Positions 43,930 to 52,982 of a stretch of DNA of 64,000 bases are shown one piece after another; the first letter of the stretch is position 1, and each line of letters begins with the position of its first letter. The stretch is from the NCBI GenBank assembly GCA_017403825.1, contig JAFRDO010000083.1, positions 1-64,000 of the forward strand, written 5' to 3'. This DNA comes from Kiritimatiellia bacterium. Lineage in GTDB: Bacteria; Verrucomicrobiota; Kiritimatiellia; RFP12; UBA1067. The notes beneath the pieces are model-generated. The model did not search any database. It saw only the letters and a program-made list of their open reading frames with translations, and was not told where the DNA came from. The translations under genes and the position numbers were made by a program.

Positions 43930-45693
43930 TTATCGCTCCTTGAGGAAGCGAGAAGACGTCACCTTGCGGTTGTCCGCGTCGAGCGGACAGCCTGTGCCGC
44001 GAAACCAGTCGCCTGTCTCGGTCTCTGCCGTCGGTGCCGAGCCGTCGGACGGAATCCACACGCGGCTCGGACCTCCTGCATTCAGCCGTCGCCAGTACGG
44101 CACGCGCTCCCTGAAATCCGTCCCTTCCCAGGAGAAGACTATCGGTCCCCGCTGCCAGGCAACGAGTCCCCGGTTCGCCTTCACGCGCGCGTCACACGTC
44201 ACGCGCTGGAGCGGCATCGGCAACTCGAAGCGTATCGACTTCGCAGGCGCGTCGTCCTGCCGTGTCAGCGCAACGTCGAAATCACGGAATCCGTGAGGTG
44301 TCGCCGGCTCGACGGAGTAGAGCGCCGACTCCGCCCTGTTAGGCAGCCTCACACGCACCGTGAACGATGCCGGACGATCTGCGGACAGCGTGAGCGCCAC
44401 TTTCCCGTCGTCCGGGTATGTTGTTGCCATGTCTAATCGCACATGTGCGCCGCCCACCGTCGCCATGCCGCCGGTCGAGGCGATGAAGTGGTTCACGTAT
44501 AGGGTGCGTCCGTCGGAAGAGACTGCGTACATGCGGTTCTTGAAGTCCTCCAGCACGCGCGGCACGTTCCCCACGCAGCATGGCAGCGTGTGCCACGGAT
44601 AGCGCGGGTTGGCGCTCGCTGGCGGATTCTGGTAGGCGTAGCGCGTGAAGTCCTCGGAGAACGTTCCGAGGAGGTTGTTGTAGACGACGCGCTCGCGCAC
44701 GTCCTCGAAGCGTCCGATGCCGTCCAGCATCGCCATTTCGGTGCACCAGTCGTACATGCCGCAGCCAGCGCACCCTTCAAGATATGCGCGTGCGTTCGGG
44801 AGCGCGTAGTCCTTCCCGAACGCCTCGCCGGCCCACTGTCCGCCAACGCCTCCCGTGAGGTATCCCTTGCGGTCGATCGCGTTCGCGAACACGCGGCGCG
44901 CCGCAGCCGCCAGTTCGGCGTCGCCGCACCGCCACGCGGCTCCCGCCATGCCGGCGTAGAAATAGGTGCCGCGCACGGCGTGTCCGACGGCTTCCGACAT
45001 CGCCACGGCGGGTTCGTGGCTTTGGCAATAGGCGTGTCGGTATTCGGGGATGTCGTTCTGGTGGCGGATGAAATAGCGGGCGAGCGCGGCGTAGCGCTCT
45101 CCCTTCCTGGCACCGTCCCAGCGGTCTACGGCGTCCGCAAGCGTGAGAAGGGCCTTCTCCACGCCGGGGTGCCCGTCCGTCCAGGTGCGCTTCGGCGGCG
45201 GGCCGAAGGTGGAATCGAGATGGTTGCCCAGACGGATTGCCGCGTCGAAGTAGCGTCGGTCTTTGCCTTTCGTGAAGTCCATGTGGCGAACCGCTGCCTC
45301 GATGAAGTAGCCCTGCCCGTACAGCTCGTGTCGGCCGTAGTCCACGTAATGCGGATCGCACTTCCCCACGTAGCCGTCCGGACGTTGCGCTGCCACGTCG
45401 CTCGCGACGAACCGTGCCAGAATGTCGGCAAGATCCTTGCGGTCGGGATGGCGTTCGAGCGCCATCATCGTGGCTTCGGCCAGGTTACGCTGGAACGCGC
45501 CGCTGCGTACGCCAAGTCGTTTCCAGCAATGCGGAATCCACGCCGACTCCAGCTTGTCGAGCCTGTCGGCCCAGAAGCCGGATGTTTTTAGATCCGGCTG
45601 CGGCACGAACCGCACCTTCGGCTCCGCCGCGCCAGCGCGCAGCAACGCGCCGAGTGCGCATGCACAGAGGAGAATCCGGCGAATATCTTTCAT
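43930..45693 (-). CDS. GH127 beta-L-arabinofuranosidase
   Basis: 587 aa on the minus strand from the ATG at 45693. A signal peptide (residues 1-20) precedes an (alpha/alpha)6 barrel with YLTGGVGGQW, GEAFGKDY and NLLGTF. The adjacent cysteines C372-C373 in LPCCVGN match the zinc/cysteine catalytic site of the GH127 (DUF1680) family, which removes beta-L-arabinofuranose. It is convergent with the hydrolase genes before it and extends the arabinose theme. A minus-strand TACAAT lies 17 bases upstream, so the leader is very short. Confidence 0.87.
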   Translation of the reverse strand: MKDIRRILLCACALGALLRAGAAEPKVRFVPQPDLKTSGFWADRLDKLESAWIPHCWKRLGVRSGAFQRNLAEATMMALERHPDRKDLADILARFVASDVAAQRPDGYVGKCDPHYVDYGRHELYGQGYFIEAAVRHMDFTKGKDRRYFDAAIRLGNHLDSTFGPPPKRTWTDGHPGVEKALLTLADAVDRWDGARKGERYAALARYFIRHQNDIPEYRHAYCQSHEPAVAMSEAVGHAVRGTYFYAGMAGAAWRCGDAELAAAARRVFANAIDRKGYLTGGVGGQWAGEAFGKDYALPNARAYLEGCAGCGMYDWCTEMAMLDGIGRFEDVRERVVYNNLLGTFSEDFTRYAYQNPPASANPRYPWHTLPCCVGNVPRVLEDFKNRMYAVSSDGRTLYVNHFIASTGGMATVGGAHVRLDMATTYPDDGKVALTLSADRPASFTVRVRLPNRAESALYSVEPATPHGFRDFDVALTRQDDAPAKSIRFELPMPLQRVTCDARVKANRGLVAWQRGPIVFSWEGTDFRERVPYWRRLNAGGPSRVWIPSDGSAPTAETETGDWFRGTGCPLDADNRKVTSSRFLKER

Positions 45694-45709
45694 CCAAAGC
45701 ACGCCGCAT

Positions 45710-45715
45710 ATTGTA
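45710..45715 (-). promoter_or_regulatory. -10 box TACAAT for GH127 gene
   Basis: Minus-strand TTACAAT followed after 17 bases by the start codon. No clear -35. Confidence 0.4.
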
Positions 45716-45835
45716 ACATATCCTTATCGGTTCCGTAATCTGCCCCGATTTATGCTGTAATCTCATCATACGTTTCCAACGTCGTATGCATAAAACGCAT
45801 CAAGTCGCGCGGCGGATTCGCCGCGCCGATTTTTT

Positions 45836-45900
45836 TGCTATAATACCCACATCCCGCGAGGCGGTCTGCGCGGCGCGGGGTCATAGTCCGGAAAACGGAA
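45836..45900 (+). other. Promoter plus GC-rich RNA-like segment
   Basis: TGC-TATAAT at 45836-45844 is a good extended -10 promoter. It is followed not by a gene but by a GC-rich stretch with GCGAGGCGGTCTGCGCGGCG and AGTCCGG...AGGGCA, which weakly recalls the 5' part of RNase P RNA before the sequence breaks into repeats. It may be the remnant of an RNA gene; the identity is not established. Confidence 0.3.
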
Positions 45901-46000
45901 AGGGCAAGTGGGTGAGTTGAGAGTGGATGAGTGGGTGGGTTGACTCCCACGCTCCTTCACTCCTCCACTCCACCACTTCTCCCGCTCCCGCCGGGCGCTT
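45899..46000. repeat. Fold-back heptamer-rich low-complexity repeat
   Basis: The left half is built of GTGGGTGAG, TTGAGAG, TGGATGAG-like units, and the right half of CACTCCTC, CACTCCAC, CACTTCTC units, so the halves are partly complementary and could fold back. Its style matches the repeats at 15951, 29770 and inside the gene at 61555. No gene lies in 45716-46240. Confidence 0.65.
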
Positions 46001-46005
46001 GTCAA

Positions 46006-46023
46006 TGTAGCATCAACGCTACA
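46006..46023. repeat. REP-like hairpin (TGTAGC-ATCAAC-GCTACA)
   Basis: A 6-bp stem with the same GCATCAACG core as the hairpin at 34745. Confidence 0.4.
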
Positions 46024-46080
46024 CGTCGTTCATCCGAAATACGACCAAACATTTCAAAGTCGAACGGCATGTAAGTGGGG

Positions 46081-46103
46081 ATGCGCTCAGTTGGGCGCAT
46101 TTT
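46081..46103 (+). terminator. Weak intrinsic terminator
   Basis: ATGCGC and GCGCAT form a short stem followed directly by TTTTCT. It may end transcription from the promoter at 45836. Confidence 0.4.
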
Positions 46104-46240
46104 CTCTTCGTGTATTCGATTTGGGCCTTTGGTCGGGCTTCGGATGAGTGCATGAACTGGAATCTGCGCTCTTTTTCATGCAAGCGAGGTGGTCTCTGCG
46201 ACGAAGGGAAGCGTAAAAGTGATTTCGGTTGAGTTGCCAA

Positions 46241-48169
46241 ATGATAGTTGTACATGAACTTGCAGACGATATTTTTGCTGCGTCGACAATAGAAGGGCTG
46301 GAAGCTGGTGTTAAAGGTTTCTTGTCCAGGATGAAGATTGCTGATTGCTCCGTTGTGAGAGATGGGGGGCGAGTTCTTGTAAACTTCCCAGATAATAAAG
46401 ATATAGATGCTGAAGAAGACGAGCGTATCGTCATTTTGTTTTGCAATAGCGGTCGATTTGGGAAGGCAAGGAAAGTTATCCGAGAATGGATTGAGAAAGC
46501 GCCGTGGAATTCGGATGCATACCGCCTGGCGGCACAGGTTGAGATGATGGAGGGGAATATCGACGATGCCATAGAGAAGGCCAAGAACTCGCTGAAACTC
46601 AATCCAAAGAACCTGTATGCGTTGATCCTTTACGGAAATCTTCTTGGAAGGGACAAGGGATTGCATGGCGAAGCAATCAAATGGTACAAGAGAGCTTCTG
46701 AGCTTTATCCCGAATCGTCTCTTGCCGTGAATAATTATGCAGGCTGCTTGTTGCAGTCTGGCAACTATGACAAAGCCGAAGTGGAAGGATTGTTTCGCAA
46801 GGCCATTTCTCTGGACAAGACAAACATTCAGTCGTATTATGGGCTGGCAAGCCTCGTCTTGGAAAGTGGGAATTACAAGGAGGCTTTTGAAATAGTAAGA
46901 GATGGGTTGATGAATGGCATCGAGAAGCCCGAGAACAATTTGCCGATAAACGAGGTGATGACAGAGATGTTGGTCAGGATATCAAGAGAACTGGCCAAAG
47001 AGCTCAAGCTTGATGTCGTGAAAGCTGTGTGCGAAGAAGTGGGGCGGATAGATGGTGTGGATATTGAGCTTGCTGAGGATGATGGCCTCAAGGTGCTGGT
47101 AAAAATGGAGCTTGCTGAGCGCTATGGCAGGAACAGCCATCGGCTCGTGTACAGCCCCCGGATAGCCGACAAGGGCGGAACGTACTTGTTGGTGCAGGAG
47201 CTTGAGAAGCATCGGATGCATGTCGAGGCGAAGTCGGCAGGGCGTGATGCGTCCTTCGTTTGCGATAGCGCCGGGGCAATGAAGTTTAAGGACTGGATCA
47301 TGCCGTATATCACCGGCAAGTTTCGTGCCTGTGTACCGGTTTCCAAACTGGAAGATGCGATTGACAATCTGCGTATAGGTCTTGGTGGTCAAATCATGAA
47401 TACGCCGCTTGACTATTTTTCTGAAAAGAGGACAGCAGTTAAGTACAGGGAACTTGGCCCTGACCATGTTGTCGCATCATATCTTCTTTGCGCGGAGGCG
47501 ATTGAGTCGGCCAAAGTAGGCGAAGCATCAGGCGTTCCAAAAAGGATTCTCCATGCAAACAAGGCCATGAATGCCGTGATGTTCATGCTTCACAAGGAAT
47601 TGACAGGATTGGACATGGTGAAGCATCTTCGCCTCGAAACTGAGGAGGAAAAGCTCGTTGCTACGCTGCGGAACGCATGCAAGAGTGCTGAAGCAAATCA
47701 CAAGCCGGGATGTGAATGGGACGTGGTGCGGGTGTTTGTTGAAGTACTGAGGGTTGCGGATTTCTTCAGGGTGGAGGATTCCGCGTCCAAGGCAGCTGAA
47801 GAGCAGAGGCGGAAAGACAGCAACCAGAGCTTCCAGGAACGCATAAAGTCTGGCTCCGATCCTGCGCTCAACATGGCAATAACGATGCATATGATCGACG
47901 CTATAAAAAGATTGGAAGGGCTTGACGTCGAACGGGTAAGGATCGTTGCTGCGCAGATAGCGATGCTGGGAACGAGGGGCATAAGCCCGGACAAAAAGTC
48001 TGGCTATAGCGTTCCAGCCTTGGGGAATGAAGACATGAGCGGTCCGCGAATGCTGGCGTATTACTACGTGTCGTGGAAGATTGGATTCCCTGAAAAGGTT
48101 GATGTCTTGGGCCTGCCTTTTGCGAAGGAATACGAGATGGCCTTGTCGATGAAAAACATGGGGATGTGA
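46241..48169 (+). CDS. TPR-repeat protein, first gene of helicase operon
   Basis: 642 aa from the ATG at 46241; a TTG at 46229 is the alternative and neither has a good ribosome site. Residues about 65-235 hold four to five TPR units (GRFGKARKVIREWIEKAP, GNIDDAIEKAKNSLKLNP, EAIKWYKRASELYPESS). The rest is helical and unrecognised. TPRs mediate protein contacts, and in this operon the protein may be a sensor or adaptor for the nuclease and helicase genes; this is inference. It overlaps the next start (TGATG). Confidence 0.72.
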   Translation: MIVVHELADDIFAASTIEGLEAGVKGFLSRMKIADCSVVRDGGRVLVNFPDNKDIDAEEDERIVILFCNSGRFGKARKVIREWIEKAPWNSDAYRLAAQVEMMEGNIDDAIEKAKNSLKLNPKNLYALILYGNLLGRDKGLHGEAIKWYKRASELYPESSLAVNNYAGCLLQSGNYDKAEVEGLFRKAISLDKTNIQSYYGLASLVLESGNYKEAFEIVRDGLMNGIEKPENNLPINEVMTEMLVRISRELAKELKLDVVKAVCEEVGRIDGVDIELAEDDGLKVLVKMELAERYGRNSHRLVYSPRIADKGGTYLLVQELEKHRMHVEAKSAGRDASFVCDSAGAMKFKDWIMPYITGKFRACVPVSKLEDAIDNLRIGLGGQIMNTPLDYFSEKRTAVKYRELGPDHVVASYLLCAEAIESAKVGEASGVPKRILHANKAMNAVMFMLHKELTGLDMVKHLRLETEEEKLVATLRNACKSAEANHKPGCEWDVVRVFVEVLRVADFFRVEDSASKAAEEQRRKDSNQSFQERIKSGSDPALNMAITMHMIDAIKRLEGLDVERVRIVAAQIAMLGTRGISPDKKSGYSVPALGNEDMSGPRMLAYYYVSWKIGFPEKVDVLGLPFAKEYEMALSMKNMGM

Positions 48170-48519
48170 TGCAAGGGGAAATCCAAGAGATTGAGGCAGA
48201 GATCGCCCGATTCTGTGCCAAGCGCGAATGGGATCAATTCCATTCAAACAAGGATCTTGCTGCCGCAATAGCCATAGAGGTGGCGGAACTGCAGGAAGCG
48301 TTTCTTTGGGACAGGGTTGCTACGATAGAGAAAATCAAGGAGGAGCTTGCGGATGTTTTCATATATGCATTCAGGATGGCGGAGAGGAATGGATTGGATG
48401 TAATGAAAATTGTCCGCGAGAAGCTTGCGGTCAACGCGGCGAAATATCCAGTTGAAAAATGCAGAGGATCGGCAAGTAAGTATACAAATCTGAACGAAGG
48501 AGTCTACGATGGACGGTGA
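48169..48519 (+). CDS. MazG-like nucleotide pyrophosphohydrolase
   Basis: 116 aa. The all-alpha NTP-PPase signature is present: EVAELQE near residue 36 and EELADVF about 20 residues later (ExxE...ExxD metal site). RS21-C6/MazG-type enzymes hydrolyse dNTPs or NTPs, dCTP in particular, to monophosphates. The next gene starts inside its end (11-base overlap). In a putative defence operon it could deplete or sanitise nucleotides (inference). Confidence 0.8.
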   Translation: MQGEIQEIEAEIARFCAKREWDQFHSNKDLAAAIAIEVAELQEAFLWDRVATIEKIKEELADVFIYAFRMAERNGLDVMKIVREKLAVNAAKYPVEKCRGSASKYTNLNEGVYDGR

Positions 48520-50749
48520 ATCACTTCAGGGGGTGCTTTATACGATCAACGATTTCAACGAGCTCGTCCAAGAGGATCTTGACGGGCTCGTTGGTGAAAT
48601 CTGCAGCCATGTGTCAGGGCGCAGGCCGTCGCCGAAAGAAATCGAGGCGATGAAACGTAGTTACGAAGAGGTATCTATGGCGCTCGCCGTGGCTATAAAG
48701 CAGAAACCATCTCTTGCATCTGCATACATCGGTGTGCCGATGGTGAAGTTTGAGTACAAGCTTCCGTCTGCGCCAGCGTGGTGCGATCTGGTCATGCTTG
48801 GCGTGTCTGATAAGCGTAAACAAGCCGTAATTGTCGAGCTCAAGGACTGGTTCAAGAATGCGTCAGACCAACCTGGAATGTGTGAAGGGCTAATAGAGCA
48901 CCAAGGTGTGTCGCATGAGCATCCCTCGGACCAGGTCAAGGGATATGTGGAGTATTGCAGCAACTTCCATTCAGCGGTGCTTGACAACGACGCAGCGGTT
49001 AGCGGCTGTGTGTATTTCACAAGAAGTTTTAACACTGAGCCGTATTGTGCGTGGCCAAATGACATGTTGACAAAAGAGTATCCTGTCTTCTGTCGCGATA
49101 CTCGTTCGGAACTCGCCAGCTATGTTGTGGATCACATTGACGAAGGAGATTCCGATTGGGCTGTTAAATTCATCAACGGCTATTACCGTCAGAACAGGAA
49201 TATCCTCAAACAGGTTGCCGAAGCATTCGAGACAAATGCGGACGCAAGGCCGTTCATTTTGCTTGGAGAGCAGCGCCGCGGCTATCATCAAGTCCTTCAT
49301 CGGCTTTCGGAGGCTGTAAAGAACGTTTCTGAGAAGCGCGTCATCATTGTTTCTGGACCTCCAGGATCTGGCAAAAGTGCGATTGCGCTCAATCTTTGGG
49401 CCGAAGCCGTTCGTCGCTATGTGACTAATGCAACAGGCGCTCATCCAGGCAACGTGGTCTTTGTTTCGACATCTTCTTCCCAGGATGAGAACTGGAAAAG
49501 CATTTTCAAGAAATATTCGGACATTGATTCTTCTGGAGGTCTAGTCATGCGGTCCAACCGGTTCAACCCCGGTATGACCGGCGCCACGATGAAGAAGACA
49601 TATCTGCCCATATTCAAGGCAAGGGACCCTCGATATCTGCGAGACGAGAGTTCGCTGGACTTCCGATACTATGAGGAGTATACGAATTACATGATGGAGA
49701 ATGGCCTGGCCGAGGGCTACAAGGACAATCTTCATTTCTTGTCCATTGTTGACGAGGCGCATGCGCTCATCAATCCATTGGCCGAGGGATTTAACTCGAA
49801 CAAGATGAGTGGCTGGTGCCTTCAGATGGGGCCACAAGCCTACCATATAATACGCGAGAGTCGGATTTCCGTCTTCTTCATGGACGGCGAGCAGTCGTTT
49901 CGCGACAACGAGACCACGACACAGGCCGACTTAATGCAGCTGGCCTGTAAGCTTGACGCAGTTTGCGAAGTCATCGATTTAAGCGACCTGCAGTTCCGTT
50001 GCGCGGGCAGCGTCGAGTATGTCGATTGGATTGAGGGATTGTTCACCCTGAATCCAGCGACGAATGTCGACCTTTGGAAAGATGTGTTTTCCGTCAAGGT
50101 GTTCGATACCACGCATAAAATGGAGTCGGCTCTGCGAGTAGAGCAGGAGAAAGGGCTGACGGTTCGATTGCTGTCTTCATATACGGTTGACTGGATTTCG
50201 AGCAAGACGCTTGATGAAATGCATACGAAAGGCGACGTTGATTGCGACTTCGACTTCAAGAATGAAGACGGAACTGTGTTCAAGCGTCACTGGAACAATC
50301 CCAAGAAAATGGACATTTTCGTCCAGGCGCCGCCGCATACAAAGATGCATGACGATCCGCTTTGCGAAGTAGGGTGCCCATATGAGATTCGCGGATTTGA
50401 CTTTGACTATGTTGGCCTCCTTTGGCTAGATGATGTGGTCTGGCGGAAAGACAAGTGGATGGTCGATATCGGCAAGACGGTCGACCGAGCAAACTCTTGC
50501 TCCGTGTCACAGGCCCGAAAGGAGTTGGTCGCTATTCGCAAAAAGATGGGCTATCGTGGTGATGCTGCTAAGAGGATTCCTCTCGTTCCGTTAGATGTTA
50601 ATGTCGACAAAATGCCGATGACAAAGAAGTTCTTCCGCCGCGTCATTCAGGCATATCGAATTCTTTTGACGAGAGCGGTGCGAGGTGTTTATATCTACAT
50701 CCATGATCCAGAAACGAGGGCGCATGTCAGGAGTCTCCTTGGCCAGTGA
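48509..50749 (+). CDS. PD-(D/E)xK-like plus DUF2075 ATPase
   Basis: 746 aa. The N-terminal 250 residues contain D93 and E110-L-K112 (WCDLVML...VIVELKDW), a PD-(D/E)xK nuclease pattern. From residue about 270 a DUF2075/Schlafen-type helicase-like ATPase follows: Walker A SGPPGSGKS (about 283-290), Walker B SIVDEAHA, then FFMDGEQSF, LQFRCAGS and, near the end, LLTRAVRGVYIYI, which are superfamily 1 helicase motifs. Its last 26 bases overlap the helicase gene. It is probably a nuclease-helicase that senses or cuts foreign nucleic acid. Confidence 0.82.
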   Translation: MDGESLQGVLYTINDFNELVQEDLDGLVGEICSHVSGRRPSPKEIEAMKRSYEEVSMALAVAIKQKPSLASAYIGVPMVKFEYKLPSAPAWCDLVMLGVSDKRKQAVIVELKDWFKNASDQPGMCEGLIEHQGVSHEHPSDQVKGYVEYCSNFHSAVLDNDAAVSGCVYFTRSFNTEPYCAWPNDMLTKEYPVFCRDTRSELASYVVDHIDEGDSDWAVKFINGYYRQNRNILKQVAEAFETNADARPFILLGEQRRGYHQVLHRLSEAVKNVSEKRVIIVSGPPGSGKSAIALNLWAEAVRRYVTNATGAHPGNVVFVSTSSSQDENWKSIFKKYSDIDSSGGLVMRSNRFNPGMTGATMKKTYLPIFKARDPRYLRDESSLDFRYYEEYTNYMMENGLAEGYKDNLHFLSIVDEAHALINPLAEGFNSNKMSGWCLQMGPQAYHIIRESRISVFFMDGEQSFRDNETTTQADLMQLACKLDAVCEVIDLSDLQFRCAGSVEYVDWIEGLFTLNPATNVDLWKDVFSVKVFDTTHKMESALRVEQEKGLTVRLLSSYTVDWISSKTLDEMHTKGDVDCDFDFKNEDGTVFKRHWNNPKKMDIFVQAPPHTKMHDDPLCEVGCPYEIRGFDFDYVGLLWLDDVVWRKDKWMVDIGKTVDRANSCSVSQARKELVAIRKKMGYRGDAAKRIPLVPLDVNVDKMPMTKKFFRRVIQAYRILLTRAVRGVYIYIHDPETRAHVRSLLGQ

Positions 50750-52562
50750 TCAAGAGGTGGGATTCGACAGCTTTCGCTCGTCGGTCTTGGACTATCTACT
50801 TGCCGAGTGTCGACTTGTCAATGAGGACATCTCTGCGCATGCAGATATGGCGCCAGACGAAAAGGAGCGGTTGGGTTTACTTATCCGCAACGCAACCCTC
50901 CTTGAAGGTGGAGACGGCGCGTCATTTTCATATGAGACGCCAAATAATTTCACAAAGCTTCGCCCTGGTGATCAGGTGAGGATTTTGGAGTTGGACTCTG
51001 CTGGCGATGGCATCCGCGCCATTGTCGATGAGAATGCCGTAGACAAGATGTCGTTTACTTTTGAGTCGTCGGAACCATTGCAGAAGTCTTCCGCGCGGCT
51101 CCCTGCGAAAGTGGACATTGTAGTCAATGAGCAAAACAACCTTGACACTCTGATTTCAGTTGTGCGGGATATTGTGGACGGGAGTCGAGGTCTGCGATTC
51201 TTGAAAATGCTCGGAGGATTCGCCGCACCGAGAGAGGATGGACTGTTCGGCCGAATTGAAGACCTTGACGACTCGGAAATTCCTGAATCATTCAATGATG
51301 TGCAGCGTAGCGCGGTGCGCATGGCGATGCGACGTCCGAGTCTTGCGTTTGTTCAAGGCACGCCCGGGTCAGGCAAGACTCATTTGCTTGCCGTTGTGGC
51401 GAGGGCATATGCACGGCGTGCAAAGGACGTCGTGGTGTTGGCGCTTACACACCATGCCGTCAATAATGCATTGAACAAGGTTCGAAGCGTTGACAAGGAC
51501 ATTCCAGTTGTTAAGATTGGTAAACAGTTCAAGAACCTTGATCTGGATGAGACCGTTGCACAAGACGAGACTTTCTCGGCGTATCTGCAAAAGCGGAAGG
51601 CGGCGGGGTTCTTTGGGAAGGAGGGCCATGTCGTCGGAATGACATTTCAGGCGGCGTTAACGAATCTTGGCAAACGGAGAAGCGCCTTTACTCCACAGAT
51701 TGTCCTTTTTGACGAGGCCGGACAGATTCCGCTTGCTCACGCGGCGGCCATTGGACAATTAGGAGGCGGTTCGGTTATATTCATTGGCGATGATGCTCAG
51801 ATGCCGCCGATTTATCATCCCAAACTGGAGAGCGATTCTCTTTCTATTTCTGTCTTTGAACGTATTAAAGCGCTATATCCAACGCACGGCCGAGTCCTCA
51901 ATGTTACTTACCGAATGAATAGTCGGATCACGAGTTTTGTCGGGGATTGCTTCTATCGACCAAGGGGCATCAAGTTGGAATGTTCTGAATTCTCGGCCAA
52001 ACGGCACATTGATGACCCAGAGATTGAGTTTGCGGTGTGCTCGTCGGCAGGATCCACTGATGAGAATGCAGTTGAAGCGCGAACGGCTGTAGATATCGCC
52101 AACAAGTATCTTGATTCTGGATTGCCGCCGGACCGGTTGGCAATTATTACGCCTTACCGACGGCAAGTAAGGTTGATTCACAAGTTGTTGAATGAGAACA
52201 GTCCGGGTCGCTTGGATATTCCGCTCGTTGATACTGTTGAGCGGCTACAGGGTCAGGATGTAGATGTAATTATTCTTTCCTTCGCTGTTGATGACGAGGT
52301 GTATTTTGCGGCGCAGAAGTCTTTTTTGCTGAATCGCAATCGATTGAACGTCATGTTTTCGCGTGCGACTTCAAAAGTTGTTGTCGTCTCTGGTCAACTT
52401 GTCCAAGATGAGGTGAAGGCCATTTGGACAAATGCCTGCAAATGGCAAATAGAGTCGAAAAGACAGAAGATTGGGCTGGCGGACGGGAAGTACACATTCC
52501 CGGCTGGTTTTGACGAAGCCTTTGATGCGATGGACGAGGAGATTGCCGAGATGTTCAAGTGA
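50724..52562 (+). CDS. UPF1/DNA2-like superfamily 1 helicase
   Basis: 612 aa from the ATG at 50724, overlapping the previous gene. Motif I GTPGSGKT (near residue 214), motif Ia LTHHAVNNAL, motif II LFDEAGQIP, motif III IGDDAQMPP, then TYRMN, IITPYRRQV, VERLQGQDVDVIILS and NRLNVMFSRA complete the SF1B set. It should translocate on and unwind DNA or RNA. An N-terminal OB-like region (residues about 80-125) may bind the strand. It is the last intact gene of the TPR/MazG/DUF2075/helicase operon. Confidence 0.88.
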   Translation: MSGVSLASDQEVGFDSFRSSVLDYLLAECRLVNEDISAHADMAPDEKERLGLLIRNATLLEGGDGASFSYETPNNFTKLRPGDQVRILELDSAGDGIRAIVDENAVDKMSFTFESSEPLQKSSARLPAKVDIVVNEQNNLDTLISVVRDIVDGSRGLRFLKMLGGFAAPREDGLFGRIEDLDDSEIPESFNDVQRSAVRMAMRRPSLAFVQGTPGSGKTHLLAVVARAYARRAKDVVVLALTHHAVNNALNKVRSVDKDIPVVKIGKQFKNLDLDETVAQDETFSAYLQKRKAAGFFGKEGHVVGMTFQAALTNLGKRRSAFTPQIVLFDEAGQIPLAHAAAIGQLGGGSVIFIGDDAQMPPIYHPKLESDSLSISVFERIKALYPTHGRVLNVTYRMNSRITSFVGDCFYRPRGIKLECSEFSAKRHIDDPEIEFAVCSSAGSTDENAVEARTAVDIANKYLDSGLPPDRLAIITPYRRQVRLIHKLLNENSPGRLDIPLVDTVERLQGQDVDVIILSFAVDDEVYFAAQKSFLLNRNRLNVMFSRATSKVVVVSGQLVQDEVKAIWTNACKWQIESKRQKIGLADGKYTFPAGFDEAFDAMDEEIAEMFK

Positions 52563-52571
52563 GGCGAGACG

Positions 52572-52727
52572 ATGAAATATCTTGTAGACACGCATCTTCT
52601 TATCTGGCGTTTTTGCGATAGCCGTGCGAGACGCGACGTATGCGAACATGCGGCACTTTTCAAAGCATCTTTTAGAATTGTACTTGATTTCCAGGCGGGC
52701 GGTTTTGCAATTACCTCATGTGATTAA
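52572..52727 (+). pseudogene. VapC-type PIN toxin stub
   Basis: ATG nine bases after the helicase stop. The N-terminus MKYLVDTHLLIWRF is the typical PIN-domain start with its first catalytic Asp, but the reading frame soon degenerates and ends after 51 codons (full length is usually near 130). No antitoxin gene is visible. Confidence 0.7.
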
Positions 52728-52822
52728 CTGACCGGTTAAAAGTCGATTAGGCAATAGATTGCAAGTCAACCGCAATCTTGGACACAGGCGCACCCCATTT
52801 TGAGATTTTCTGCGGTTCCCCA

Positions 52823-52851
52823 TTGACTTTTGCGAAAAAGGTCTCTATAAT
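52823..52851 (+). promoter_or_regulatory. Consensus promoter TTGACT-17-TATAAT
   Basis: The best -35/-10 pair in the window. It precedes an ATPase stub and then the LamG gene at 53012, which it probably now drives. Confidence 0.75.
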
Positions 52852-52880
52852 GCAACCGAAATGCAATGGAGGAGAAGGCC

Positions 52881-52982
52881 ATGATTGGCAGAATTGATGA
52901 GCAAAAGGAGCTTAACGGGTTGTTTGACTCAAAAGAGTCGGAGCTGTATATGGACGCCGTCGTGCCGGGCGTGGGAATATAA
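52881..52982 (+). pseudogene. N-terminal stub of an ATPase gene
   Basis: With GGAGG upstream, 33 codons begin MIGRIDEQKELNGLFDSKES, which matches the start of AAA ATPases of the DUF234/archaeal-type family (normally followed by a GRRRVGKT Walker A). The rest is deleted and the frame ends 30 bases before the LamG gene. Confidence 0.6.

Noticed and set aside
45845-45900. RNase P RNA gene
   Set aside because: Only a few 5'-like words (AGTCCGG, AGGGCA) are present, the conserved GAGGAAAG block is not exact, and all later conserved parts are missing.
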